This document shows positions 9,596 through 17,183 of a stretch of 56,212 bases of DNA, piece by piece. The translations under genes and the position numbers were made by a program. Where the stretch lies: positions 1-56,212 of the forward strand of contig JAABRD010000035.1 of the NCBI GenBank assembly GCA_011391085.1. Reading direction: 5' to 3'. Origin of the DNA: Thiotrichaceae bacterium. GTDB lineage: Bacteria > Pseudomonadota > Gammaproteobacteria > Beggiatoales > Beggiatoaceae. The notes under the pieces are model-generated. The model made no database searches. It was not told the DNA's origin and was given only the letters and a program-made list of their open reading frames with translations. Position 1 is the first letter of the stretch; every line of letters begins with the position of its first letter.

Positions 9596-10381
9596 TTATT
9601 GCATGACCTTGGGATAGATATATTCAAAATGACTAATCAGGCGTACACATAACCGGATGCCAATGATAGAGAAAATCGCAATCAGAAACAAGGTGGACCA
9701 ATTCGGCCAAGCATTATACATCAAAATATTTCGATAGTCCTCCACCAAGTTGACAATCGGATTGAGATAGTAATAAGCACGATATTCGACAGGGACCATT
9801 TCAGCCTTGATAATGATACCAGACACAAAGAAAATCGCCAGTAGAATATTTTCCACCACAAACCGTAAATCCGGGATGAACGGAATGATAGCTGCCAAAA
9901 AAAAGGTCAGCGCAGTAGTAAAGAGGAGTTGCACTAACAAGAGAATAGGCAAGGCCAGGTAAGGCATCCCAATCTCAAATCCATAACCCCACAAGAAAAT
10001 CAGTAGGAGACTAAAAATGAATAAGAATTTCACCGAATCGGTGAGAATCAAAATGATGGGGAAAATGACCTTAGGCAAATGCACATGTTGCATCAAAGCA
10101 TGTCCTCCCAAAATCGTTTCTGATCCATGCGAAAGACAGGACTTTAGCCATTGCCAAATGGTCAGCCCAACCAACAGGAAGGGCACGAAGTCATCCGTTT
10201 TGTGACCTAACCAAATAGCAAAGAAGATGTAATAAACGAACATATACATGATGGGTTCAAAAATCCACCAGAGGAAACCTAAATAAGTCCGTTCTGCTTC
10301 GGCCCGCAGGTCCGCATAAGTTTTGTAGAAAATCAGTTCAATGTAACGAGAAAGAGTGTTAAGTTGAGTTGGGTTAATCAT
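9596..10381 (-). CDS. ABC-2 type permease, polysaccharide export (Wzm/KpsM-like)
   Basis: This 261-aa membrane protein begins MINPTQLNTLSRYIELIFYK and has about six hydrophobic segments. Its early ADLRAEAERTYLGFLWWIFEP motif is typical of ABC-2 polysaccharide exporters. It pairs with the ATPase immediately downstream. The frame extends upstream to 10468, but that stretch translates a heptamer array and a hairpin repeat, so the ATG at 10381 is the better start. It would form the inner-membrane channel for a surface glycan. Confidence 0.9.
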   Translation of the reverse strand: MINPTQLNTLSRYIELIFYKTYADLRAEAERTYLGFLWWIFEPIMYMFVYYIFFAIWLGHKTDDFVPFLLVGLTIWQWLKSCLSHGSETILGGHALMQHVHLPKVIFPIILILTDSVKFLFIFSLLLIFLWGYGFEIGMPYLALPILLLVQLLFTTALTFFLAAIIPFIPDLRFVVENILLAIFFVSGIIIKAEMVPVEYRAYYYLNPIVNLVEDYRNILMYNAWPNWSTLFLIAIFSIIGIRLCVRLISHFEYIYPKVMQ

Positions 10382-10385
10382 GGGG

Positions 10386-10412
10386 GAATGAATAATGAAT
10401 AATGAATAATTT
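10386..10412 (-). repeat. Heptanucleotide array upstream of the permease gene
   Basis: Read on the minus strand, three tandem ATTCATT units end a few bases before the start codon at 10381, as at 2061-2095 and 11400-11423. A hairpin repeat (GTCCCAAAAC arms, about 10413-10466) lies just upstream of it. Confidence 0.75.
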
Positions 10413-10482
10413 GAAGTCCCAAAACAGGTTTTGGACCCGGTGGAGTCCCAAAACACGTTTTGGGACAAAGAACTACTACCAT

Positions 10483-10863
10483 CTACTTGACTAATTTGAG
10501 GTCGGTTTGATTAAAATCATTGCCTTTAAACAGCAGTGGTTCGCCTGTGAGTTTGGCCAAAGCGTAAGAAAAACAATTTAAACTGGCAGGATGACGACCC
10601 TTGCCATACAGACGAAAAGCACAACGCGCTATTTCCGCTTGTTCTAAGGTCACAGGAACAATTTCCACTTGTGCCTCTCTGAGTAATTCGTCGAATTTTC
10701 GTTGCCCAATATCACCATGCCGAGACTCAATTACCATCGTTATTTCTACCAATGACACGACTGATAAAAGACGAGTGGAGTCAAGTTCAATGGCCGTAGC
10801 AAATTCTGTAGCCTGCGGTTCATTTTCCAAAATAGCAATTAAAGCAGACGAATCCAGCACCAT
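10483..10863 (-). CDS. VapC-like PIN toxin lacking the usual third acidic site
   Basis: The 126-aa protein matches VapC ribonucleases over its full length: D4 in VLDSSA, E40 in VEITMV, and the C-terminal FKGNDF. In most members of this subfamily the next active-site segment reads LNFGDCF.YALA; here it reads LNCFSYALA (from residue 95), as if the three residues FGD were deleted in frame. The aspartate lost is a metal ligand in the family, so the enzyme may be inactive or altered. It overlaps the antitoxin gene (TGATG), so the operon structure is intact. The family is sure, the activity uncertain. Confidence 0.85.
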   Translation of the reverse strand: MVLDSSALIAILENEPQATEFATAIELDSTRLLSVVSLVEITMVIESRHGDIGQRKFDELLREAQVEIVPVTLEQAEIARCAFRLYGKGRHPASLNCFSYALAKLTGEPLLFKGNDFNQTDLKLVK

Positions 10864-11117
10864 CAGCTAGGTACCCCATAGTTATCATAACCTAAAATCT
10901 CTTCTGGCAAACGTTTATCCAAAAGTGGGGAGGCCGCACATTGCCTGCCAATTTCTAACAACTTGGTAGCGAGAGAACGTTCCCTCGACACGGCTTCCGC
11001 AGAATCTTGAAATAAGACTATCAATTTGACGATTCGTCCGTAACAATTCTGATAATGATGAGGTAATTGGATCTGTCCATCAGAAGTTATCTGAGTGGTT
11101 AATTCAATGGCTTGCAT
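10863..11117 (-). CDS. Antitoxin of the VapC-like module
   Basis: This 84-aa protein begins MQAIELTTQITSDGQIQLP, which resembles the swapped-hairpin DNA-binding N-terminus of antitoxins paired with VapC (strand-turn-IQLP). The remainder is a helical tail ending in LDKRLPEEILGYDNYGVPS, plausibly the toxin-binding part. Its stop codon overlaps the toxin start. It probably autorepresses the pair. The upstream region (11118-11330) shows no obvious operator. Confidence 0.7.
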   Translation of the reverse strand: MQAIELTTQITSDGQIQLPHHYQNCYGRIVKLIVLFQDSAEAVSRERSLATKLLEIGRQCAASPLLDKRLPEEILGYDNYGVPS

Positions 11118-11330
11118 AGTTATTGACGCTAGATGGTTAAGTTTTACCAGAGGACAAAGCGATGCTTTGGACTCCTGAGTTGATAGTTAGTCTGGTTTGA
11201 TTGACTTCATTATCCCTTATCCATCATCGCTTGTCAAGAGTCTTGACTTTTTTTCTTTAATATGAGAAACTGAATTTCCTTAAAACTTCTTGATTTTCCC
11301 ATTATATAGTGATATTCACTCATTCTTGTA

Positions 11331-11423
11331 CCCCCCCCGCACGCGGGGGGGAGTCACTCCCCCCGTGTACGGGGGGCTGGAGGGGTGTATAAATTTACTA
11401 TATTCATTATTCATTATTCATTC
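11331..11423. repeat. GC-rich palindromic repeat followed by ATTCATT array
   Basis: The block 11331-11385 has runs of C and G around GCACGC and CCGTGTACGG; related blocks occur at 587-656 and about 130-165. It is followed by three ATTCATT heptamers (about 11400-11423) that end just before the next start codon. No gene is seen in 11118-11429. Confidence 0.7.
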
Positions 11424-11429
11424 AAGTCA

Positions 11430-12299
11430 ATGAACGACAACACTCCCCCCATTAACAGTCCCGTCCAACCTGTCAAACTGACTTTAGACGACACCATTCA
11501 ATTTCGCTGTCATAAAGGCATTTCCTGTTTCAACGAATGCTGTCATGCCATTGATATTCAACTGACTCCCTACGATATTTTGCGCCTGAAACAACGGCTG
11601 GGTCTCACCTCCACGGAATTTTTGGCCCAATACACGCTACCCTTTGAAATGGACAATCAAGGAATGCCGGGCGTCAAATTACGTCCCCTGGACAACACCG
11701 CCACCTGTCCGTTTGTCACTCAAGACGGTTGCAGTGTCTATGAAGACCGTCCCACCGCCTGTCGCTATTACGCCATGGGCCTACTTTCCATGCGTTTGCA
11801 AGACACTACGACGGACCAAGATGCCTATTTCCTAGTGCGCGAAGACCACTGTTTGGGTCATCTTGAACCGCGCCGCATGACTATTCGGGAATACCGTCAC
11901 GAACAAGGCGTAGAAGTGTATGACGAAATGAATCGAGACTGGCGCCTCATCATTCTGAAAAAACGTTCTACAGGACCCTCTGTCGGCCAACCTTCGACAC
12001 GCAGTTACCAGTTATTTTTTCTAGGCAGTTACAACCTGGACGAATTTCGGAATTTTGTAAATAGCACGGGATTCTCAGATGTCTATGACATAGACGCCGA
12101 GAAGTTAGAATCACTGAAAACCGATGACGTAGCCCTGATGAAATTTGCCTTTAAACTCCTCAGACAAGTCCTCTTTGGTGAAATCACTATCCCCGTCCGG
12201 GCCGACGCTTTGCAAAAACGGGCGATTCGGAAACAACAGCAACTCCAGACAGACCCTGAAAAAACGGAGACAGACTATCGGGGCCCAGTTATTGTTTAA
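11430..12299 (+). CDS. YkgJ-type cysteine-cluster protein
   Basis: This 289-aa protein carries the cysteine pattern of the YkgJ/Fe-S oxidoreductase-like family: C27, C33, C37 and C38 in FRCHKGISCFNECC, then C93, C101 and C111 in CPFVTQDGC and RPTACRYY, and C141. These cysteines are thought to bind zinc or an iron-sulphur cluster; the reaction is not established. The C-terminal half is a family-specific extension. The open frame begins at 11385, but its first 15 codons translate the heptamer array, so 11430 is chosen. A hairpin with a T-run follows the gene. Confidence 0.85.
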   Translation: MNDNTPPINSPVQPVKLTLDDTIQFRCHKGISCFNECCHAIDIQLTPYDILRLKQRLGLTSTEFLAQYTLPFEMDNQGMPGVKLRPLDNTATCPFVTQDGCSVYEDRPTACRYYAMGLLSMRLQDTTTDQDAYFLVREDHCLGHLEPRRMTIREYRHEQGVEVYDEMNRDWRLIILKKRSTGPSVGQPSTRSYQLFFLGSYNLDEFRNFVNSTGFSDVYDIDAEKLESLKTDDVALMKFAFKLLRQVLFGEITIPVRADALQKRAIRKQQQLQTDPEKTETDYRGPVIV

Positions 12300-12335
12300 A
12301 AACATAACTCAGGAATCCATAATTTCCAAGGAGTC

Positions 12336-12383
12336 CAAAGCGTAGCTTTGTGATAAGGCTACGCTTTGAACTTCTGTTTTTTT
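12336..12383 (+). terminator. Rho-independent terminator after the YkgJ-like gene
   Basis: Arms CAAAGCGTAGC (12336-12346) and GCTACGCTTTG (12358-12368) form an 11-bp stem followed by a T-run at 12377-12383. It could also serve the convergent gene ending at 12440. Confidence 0.7.
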
Positions 12384-12439
12384 GGGGAACGATGAAAAAA
12401 ACCGCCCATATAGGTGGGAGATTCTCTCCCCCCACTTTC

Positions 12440-13390
12440 TCACTTCTCCGTCGTTAGAGAACGTTTTAAACGCTTTATCTCTTCTAATTCCAATCCTGTC
12501 ACTTGCTGAATCAACGTCAAGTCGGCATGGGCTTGTAGAAGTTGTTTCGCAATCTGCACGGTCGTTTGGGCGGCTTGTTGGGCGGCTTGTTGGGCGGCTT
12601 GTTGGGCGGCTTGTTGGGCTTCTTGTTTTGCCATCCGCAATTGGTGTTCCGCCTGTTCGGCCCGCAACACCGCTGCCTCCGCCTGTTCCTTCAACTCCTG
12701 TTGAACCCCAAGCCAATGTAACTTACGTTCTTGCACCTCTAATTCCGCCTTCGTCAAGCCTGCCACATTGGCAATTTGAAAGGCTTGTTGAATATTGGAT
12801 TCCAACGCCAAATTCGGCGGAATCCCCTCTAAGCCGCCCGCATGTTTGAGGAAGTATATCCACTTATCGGTCAGCGTCTCCAATTGCGCCAGTGGTTTCG
12901 TGAATTTGGGTAATTCCACAAACACCAATTCTATCTCTTCGGAATACGTCAGAAAATGTTGCTTCTCTAGCAATGTAAAGTAGGTGATGACCGCGTCTTT
13001 CAACTCGGGTTCAGGAAACATCACAAAATCGGTGATGGTCAACGCAATCACGGGCATCAGTAAGTTGTATGAATGGCCCTTTTGCAACTGCGTGGAATAA
13101 GCCTTGGCCGCATTATACAGCACTCGTTTTTCCATCGCGTCAAGATTCAGAACTTGCATCTCGATAATGACGTGCCGCCCATCCTGGAGTTGTGCCTTAA
13201 CATCCACAAACGTGTTTTTCAGGCCGGTAACCGCAGGCACCAGATAGGGGTCCACAATGGTTAAATCCACAATGGGGGAGTCACCCACATCGAGAATCGC
13301 ATTCAAAAAGTCAATCAGTAGGTCTTTGGAATGGGGACTCCCGAAGACCTTTTTAAAGGCAAAATCCGTGCGGACATCCAGAAATTGCAT
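12440..13390 (-). CDS. Rpn-family recombination-promoting nuclease (PD-(D/E)XK)
   Basis: The 316-aa protein starts with the hallmark RTDFAFKKVFGSP and has the nuclease core D63 (VDVKAQ) and E77-x-Q79 (IEMQV), the ExQ variant typical of Rpn and related 'PD-(D/E)XK family transposase' proteins. Members promote recombination or cleave DNA and are common in repeat-rich genomes. The C-terminal third is a charged coiled coil containing an AAQQ repeat (about residues 259-275) encoded by a 12-bp tandem repeat at about 12568-12619. The full-length family architecture is present. Confidence 0.85.
   Translation of the reverse strand: MQFLDVRTDFAFKKVFGSPHSKDLLIDFLNAILDVGDSPIVDLTIVDPYLVPAVTGLKNTFVDVKAQLQDGRHVIIEMQVLNLDAMEKRVLYNAAKAYSTQLQKGHSYNLLMPVIALTITDFVMFPEPELKDAVITYFTLLEKQHFLTYSEEIELVFVELPKFTKPLAQLETLTDKWIYFLKHAGGLEGIPPNLALESNIQQAFQIANVAGLTKAELEVQERKLHWLGVQQELKEQAEAAVLRAEQAEHQLRMAKQEAQQAAQQAAQQAAQQAAQTTVQIAKQLLQAHADLTLIQQVTGLELEEIKRLKRSLTTEK
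12568..12619. repeat. 12-bp tandem repeat inside the Rpn gene
   Basis: About four copies of GGCGGCTTGTTG encode an AAQQ repeat in the coiled coil. The period is a multiple of three, so copy-number changes would keep the frame. Confidence 0.8.
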
Positions 13391-13640
13391 CTTAAATACC
13401 TCATCATAAAATGTGGATAACGGTTATATTATACCCTATTTTAATCCATTGTTCAATCATTCACTTTTAATGATAGCACCCTTGATAATTCGTGCTGAAT
13501 TAAAGAATCTCTTTACCTATCAATCAGATAAAGTCATGTCAAAAAAATTTACCCAACTTTTTCACAAACTGCCCACCTCGTTTCGTCTTTATATATATAT
13601 AGTAAGATTCCTCCGTTTTTGTACTTTCTATGCCACCTTT

Positions 13641-13716
13641 GTAGGGTGGATTAAGCGAAGCGTATCCACCACCTTTTGCAGATTTTGGTGGATACGCTTG
13701 GCTTAATCCACCCTAC
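13641..13716. repeat. Palindromic repeat, GTAGGGTGGATTAAGCG family
   Basis: The outer arms GTAGGGTGGATTAAGC and GCTTAATCCACCCTAC frame a hairpin. The same family occurs at 48380-48452, as a partial copy at about 1990-2045 and as a short form at about 52590-52622. Confidence 0.85.
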
Positions 13717-13832
13717 AATGGAGGTATAAGTGAGTAGGAATATTACTATATATGAAGATGACACGACTCCCTCACGATATTTAAGACTTATTTAAAGTAA
13801 TGACAGAGAGACAGTTAAAAGAGTGATTAAAT

Positions 13833-13912
13833 CGACTCAAACGCTGAAGCACTTCGACTCAAACGCTGAAGCACTTCGACTCAAACGCTGAAGCACTTCG
13901 ACTCAAACGCTG
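13833..13912. repeat. 22-bp tandem repeat (about 3.7 copies)
   Basis: Units of CGACTCAAACGCTGAAGCAC plus TT are identical at 13833, 13855 and 13877, with a partial fourth copy at 13899. It is not in a coding region. Confidence 0.85.
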
Positions 13913-14148
13913 GAAGGTTTTGGCATTCAGGCTAGGGGATTTAATTGGAATTTTCCAATCCGCAGGCGTTAGCCTTTAGTGCCGCGGAGTTTGAGAGGCA
14001 TGGGGAATTTGTTAGCCACATTTTCACAAACGAAATAACCTGTTTCGTCTTTATATATATGTCAAGTGGAGGTAGCGGCGCGTATCTACCAACACCCAGA
14101 ACTGCTTTCCTAAACACCTTGAATAAATGCTTGGTTTTAATATGTGAA

Positions 14149-14226
14149 CCGGCTGAAGCCTCTAGTCCCGCCTTCCCCGGCTGAAGCCTCTAGTCCCGTC
14201 TTCCCCGGCTGAAGCCTCTAGTCCCG
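14149..14226. repeat. 28-bp tandem array of the CCGGCTGAAGCCTCTAGTCC repeat
   Basis: Three copies of CCGGCTGAAGCCTCTAGTCC with a short spacer start at 14149, 14177 and 14205. The unit is the half-site of the palindromes found at 20198, 49258 and, with variation, 51648. Confidence 0.8.
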
Positions 14227-14251
14227 CAGGTTGCCGGCTAAAGATTGTCAT

Positions 14252-14522
14252 TTACTTATCACCATAATGTTCCCCAATGGCAAAAATATAAATTCGTTCC
14301 TCATCAAAACGATAAATCAGACGGTCTTTGGGTGACAAACGACGTGACCAATAGCCAGATAAACCATATCGCAATGGTTCAGAGTTTGCCGCGTCCTTGG
14401 GCAGGATTACCACGTTGCATTTCCTTTAAGATTTGAGAAAGGGTTTGAGATAAACGTTTATCACGAGTTTTCAACTCCTCATAACGTTCCCAGGTCTGAC
14501 CCTCAAAACTAATTGCCCTCAT
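14252..14522 (-). pseudogene. YoeB-family toxin, frameshifted
   Basis: Read on the minus strand, the start at 14522 gives MRAISFEGQTWERYEELKTR, the N-terminus of YoeB/Txe mRNA interferases. After GNPAQGRGK the frame meets a stop, while the next frame continues with PLRYGLSGYWSRRLS and ends in IGEHYGDK just before 14252. One extra T near the join (GGCAAACTCTGAACC where GGCAAACCTGAACC would keep the frame) explains it. YoeB cuts mRNA on the ribosome; this copy should be dead unless the shift is a sequencing error. It overlaps the antitoxin gene, which is broken too. Confidence 0.75.
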
Positions 14523-14778
14523 CTAATTCTTCCTGGGTGGGTTGGTAACCTGTTCCCTGTTGATAAGTTTCCAGAGAACTCGCGATTTGTTTCATCAAAG
14601 AAGGATTTTGTAACACATACAACGTCTCTTGCAGACGGTCCCATTCCTGAGTGCTAAGAGTCACGGTTTCAAGCGCAGAGGGTTTTGACTCTAACCATTG
14701 AACAAAATCTAAGACTTAAGGAGTCCTAGCGTGAGGCATCATTTTAACCTGTTCATAGACGGCGGTGGCAATATCCAT
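14509..14778 (-). pseudogene. Antitoxin gene with in-frame stop, partner of YoeB
   Basis: From the ATG at 14778 the frame reads MDIATAVYEQVKMMPHARTP, then a TAA (14716-14718, codon 21), then VLDFVQWLESKPS and further to TQEELDEGN. The first part resembles DUF2281-type antitoxins. The second, with WDRLQETLYVLQNPSLMKQI, resembles the C-terminus of Phd/YefM antitoxins, which neutralises YoeB. The total length (89 codons) and the overlap with the toxin start are normal, so the single stop is the only defect. Confidence 0.65.
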
Positions 14779-14929
14779 AGTATACCTCTTGAGATGTGGA
14801 TGTAGAAACAGTTCCTCTGATTCCCACATAGGCGCGTGGGAACGAAAATAACGAGAACAAGATTAATACAGTGAGTTGGGGGAGTCAAGTTTTTGAGTTT
14901 GTTTAAGTCTTTCTGTATTCAGGTGGGGT

Positions 14930-14983
14930 TTGACAATTTGGCCCGACTTCTCTATATTAGATGGGGAAGTGGGGCGTTTTTTT
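14930..14983 (+). promoter_or_regulatory. Repeated promoter-like/terminator-like unit, copy 1
   Basis: TTGACA (14930-14935) and TATATT (14953-14958) are spaced 17 bp, a textbook sigma-70 arrangement. The same stretch also forms a stem, GCCCGACTTCTC with GGGGAAGTGGGGC, followed by a T-run, as in an intrinsic terminator. A near-identical copy is at 15662-15716. A MITE is inserted in the T-run, duplicating GTTTTTTT. Which function applies cannot be settled by reading. Confidence 0.5.
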
Positions 14984-15076
14984 GGTAGTGATGCACAAGG
15001 TAGTGGTAGCTGTCACCAAATCTGACAGGTCTTCAAAACCTGTCAGGTTTAAACCACTACCTTGTGCATCACTACC
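14984..15076. mobile_element. Short MITE of the GGTAGTGATGC family (93 bp variant)
   Basis: The ends GGTAGTGATGCACAAGGTAG and its complement (to 15076) match the family termini for the first 12 bases. The interior is a different hairpin (CTGACAGGTCTTC and matching arm). An exact 8-bp duplication, GTTTTTTT, flanks it (14976-14983 and 15077-15084). Confidence 0.85.
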
Positions 15077-15141
15077 GTTTTTTTGTAGGGTGCGTCCCAT
15101 GCACCATTCTCTACTAACCCTTTCATGGAGGTATGAAAAAT

Positions 15142-15585
15142 ATGAATATACAAGCTACCATGCTGTATGAACAAGACTTTTATGGTTGGATTCAATATCA
15201 TCTGGACTTGCTACGCCAAGGTCGTTTGGCTGAATTGCACATTGACAGATTAATTGAGGAACTAGAAGGTATGGCCAAACGTGACCGACATGAATTGGTT
15301 AGCCATTTCATCATCTTAATTGCGCACCTGTTGAAATGGCAATATCAACCCGAACATCGTTCCGGCAGTTGGCGCGGTTCGGTCATTGAACAACGTAAGC
15401 AAATCACCAGACAATTGAAACTCAGTCCGAGTTTACGACCCTATTTAGGCGATGCGTTGCAAGAGGCTTACCCGGACGCGGTGGACATTGCCAGTGACGA
15501 AACTGGTTTGCGGTCCTCCATTTTTCCTGACGGTTGTGAATACACGGTGGAACAATTGTTAAGCAAGGAATTTTATCCGGAATGA
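15142..15585 (+). CDS. DUF29 family protein
   Basis: This 147-aa protein begins MNIQATMLYEQDFYGW and has the DUF29 signature (DFYGWIQYHLDLLRQG, LIEELEGMAKRDRHEL, and LLKWQYQPEHRSGSWRGSV). DUF29 proteins are common in cyanobacteria and giant sulfur bacteria; their function is unknown. The start at 15142 has GGAGG 10 bp upstream, whereas the in-frame ATG at 15133 is only one base from it. It stands alone between repeats. Confidence 0.85.
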   Translation: MNIQATMLYEQDFYGWIQYHLDLLRQGRLAELHIDRLIEELEGMAKRDRHELVSHFIILIAHLLKWQYQPEHRSGSWRGSVIEQRKQITRQLKLSPSLRPYLGDALQEAYPDAVDIASDETGLRSSIFPDGCEYTVEQLLSKEFYPE

Positions 15586-16070
15586 CATTTGTTTATCATC
15601 CCCACATTAGTCAAGTAGTCAAGTAGAAACTCAGTTTTTGTTCGCATTTCATTGGTGGAGTTTGACAATTTGGCCCGACTTCTCTATATTAGATGGGGAA
15701 GTTGGGCGTTTTTTTTGAGGAACTCCAACCACGCCTTTGTAGAATCCCAAAATAAAGGAAACGACTCCAAAACGTGGTGGGCAAGGGGAAATCGGTGGCC
15801 CACCTGACTTAAATGCTATGATAACCTCCATAATGACAGACCCTGTGACGGTTGGCAAACTGTCATTGCCTCAGACCATTACCCCGCTGTTTCGATTAAC
15901 TCTGCTGTTTCCTCAATTCTTGTTCGCGTCCCCGTTGTTCTCCAAGTTCCAAGCCCTTTTCCAACCCCCGTTGTTCTCTCTGTTCAATTCCTTTCTCGAA
16001 CACTTCCTGTTACACCCCTTTCCGGGGTGTTATCCCTTGCAGCGAACCAAACTCAAATTGTCAAGCTATT
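15586..16070. other. Intergenic region with a possible Rpn-type C-terminal remnant
   Basis: Besides the unit at 15662-15716, the minus strand from about 16009 to 15896 reads QEVFEKGIEQREQRGLEKGL and further RE/GE-rich coiled coil to a stop. This resembles the tail of Rpn-type nucleases. No start or nuclease core is attached, so it would be a fragment. Confidence is low because such sequence is of low complexity. Confidence 0.35.
15662..15716 (+). promoter_or_regulatory. Repeated promoter-like/terminator-like unit, copy 2
   Basis: Same layout as 14930-14983: TTGACA (15662-15667), 17-bp spacer, TATATT (15685-15690), overlapping stem arms GCCCGACTTCTC (15673-15684) and GGGGAAGTTGGGC (15695-15707), then eight T. 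This copy is uninterrupted. Confidence 0.5.
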
Positions 16071-16697
16071 TTGATTGATCGCGGTTCCTCATATATTCAA
16101 TTCAAGGGGTTGAGTGATGGAACTTTGAACCTAATCATTCGCCACCGCTTTGAGGAGGAGATCAACCAATTTGTCCCTGACTTGAAACAGGAGTTTCAAG
16201 AGAAGATTGCCCAACTAACTGCCGAGAATCGTCAGTTACGGGGGAAACTCAATCACCTGTCGGGCAAACTGGCCGAACATCTATTGGCCAATGCGTTGCG
16301 TGGCCGGCGCAAGGTGTGGTTAACGGACTTTTTCCCAGACGCGCCGCCACAAGACACGCCGTTCGCGTTGGTCTTGGTTCGCGAACGGGTGGTGGTGCAA
16401 CGGGAAGATGGGAAGAACTTTGAACTGGATGTGGTAGCTGACAGTGACGATGCCCGCGTGTTATTAGTCGAAGTCAAGAAGATGTAAGTCAAAACGGGGT
16501 TGCCCCTGATCGAGACGTTTGCGGAAAAGGTCGCGGTCTATCAGCAACAGTTTCCCACCAAAGTAGTGTTTGCGGGGTTCTTATTGTTAGGTGGTTTTAC
16601 GGAGGAAGCACAGGTGTTTTGCCTGACACGGGGGGATAGTGATGGCGGAACGGGTGGAACGTTTTTAGAGAAAACACTTTTTCAATATGCTATTTAA
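16071..16697 (+). pseudogene. Coiled-coil PD-(D/E)XK nuclease-like gene with in-frame stop
   Basis: A frame opening with TTG at 16071 encodes a coiled coil (about residues 25-70), then LANALRGRRKVWLTDFF and a nuclease-like core with D120 (ELDVVA) and E134-x-K136 (VEVKKM). A TAA at 16485-16487 interrupts it, but the same frame continues as VKTGLPLIETFAEKVAVYQQ and beyond to 16697 with the hydrophobic strands expected after the core. No ATG is seen and the frame is open further upstream, so the N-terminus may also be lost. Similar coiled-coil nuclease domains (DUF3782-like) are frequent in cyanobacteria and sulfur bacteria. Confidence 0.6.
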
Positions 16698-16732
16698 GGT
16701 TTCTAATTCACACGCAAAATATAAGAATGCGT

Positions 16733-16887
16733 GAATTGGAGTAGAGGCTTTAGCCGGAATTGGAGTAGAGGCTTTAGCCGGAATTGGAGTAGAGGCTTAC
16801 GCCTCCATGCCATTAAGTTAAGGAATTTTCTAGGAGTCTGAGGGTTCAGGACTGCCAGTCCTAGCCAATCCCTTAACTTAATGGCAT
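16733..16887. repeat. 24-bp tandem repeat and 17-bp inverted repeat upstream of atpE
   Basis: The unit GAATTGGAGTAGAGGCTTTA plus GCCG is repeated at 16733, 16757 and partly 16781. It is followed by the inverted repeat ATGCCATTAAGTTAAGG (16807-16823) and its complement (16871-16887). The rest of 16698-17183 contains no gene; atpB, which would normally lie here, is absent. Confidence 0.8.
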
Positions 16888-17183
16888 TGAGGCTTTCGCC
16901 GGTGGATAGCGGCTAAAGCCGCAATATTGTAGGCACATCACGTTTTGACACACTAAAAAAAGTGTTGCATACCAGAATATTATTTTTTAAAATAGAGACC
17001 ATCTTTCATTTTCTGTTATATTGTGCATTGCAACATAACAGAACGTGGAGTATCATAAATAACGTGACGTGCAAAATCATCAACTATTTGAATGGCGATT
17101 CAGATATTAAAGACATGCACACAACGTTATTTTCTTATTTTACAACCCAACCCAACCTTAAATTTAAGGAGACTACACTTACA

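Larger units (their letters stand above)
13391..14251. other. Gene-free region rich in repeats
   Basis: It holds the palindrome at 13641-13716, the 22-bp tandem repeat at 13833-13912 and the 28-bp tandem repeat at 14149-14226. A 19-bp sequence, GTTTCGTCTTTATATATAT, occurs twice (about 13580 and 14042). I see no supported gene. Confidence 0.6.

Noticed and set aside
12382-12849. 155-aa frame on the plus strand opposite the Rpn gene
   Set aside because: It is the antisense of the AAQQ tandem repeat and coiled coil; the minus-strand frame has clear Rpn motifs.
13833-13912. CRISPR array
   Set aside because: The repeats are contiguous without unique spacers and no cas gene is present; the same holds for the arrays at 14149, 16733 and 24367.
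16962-17183. N-terminal extension of AtpE
   Set aside because: Subunit c is normally 70-100 aa; the extension has no similarity and the ATG at 17184 has its own ribosome binding site.
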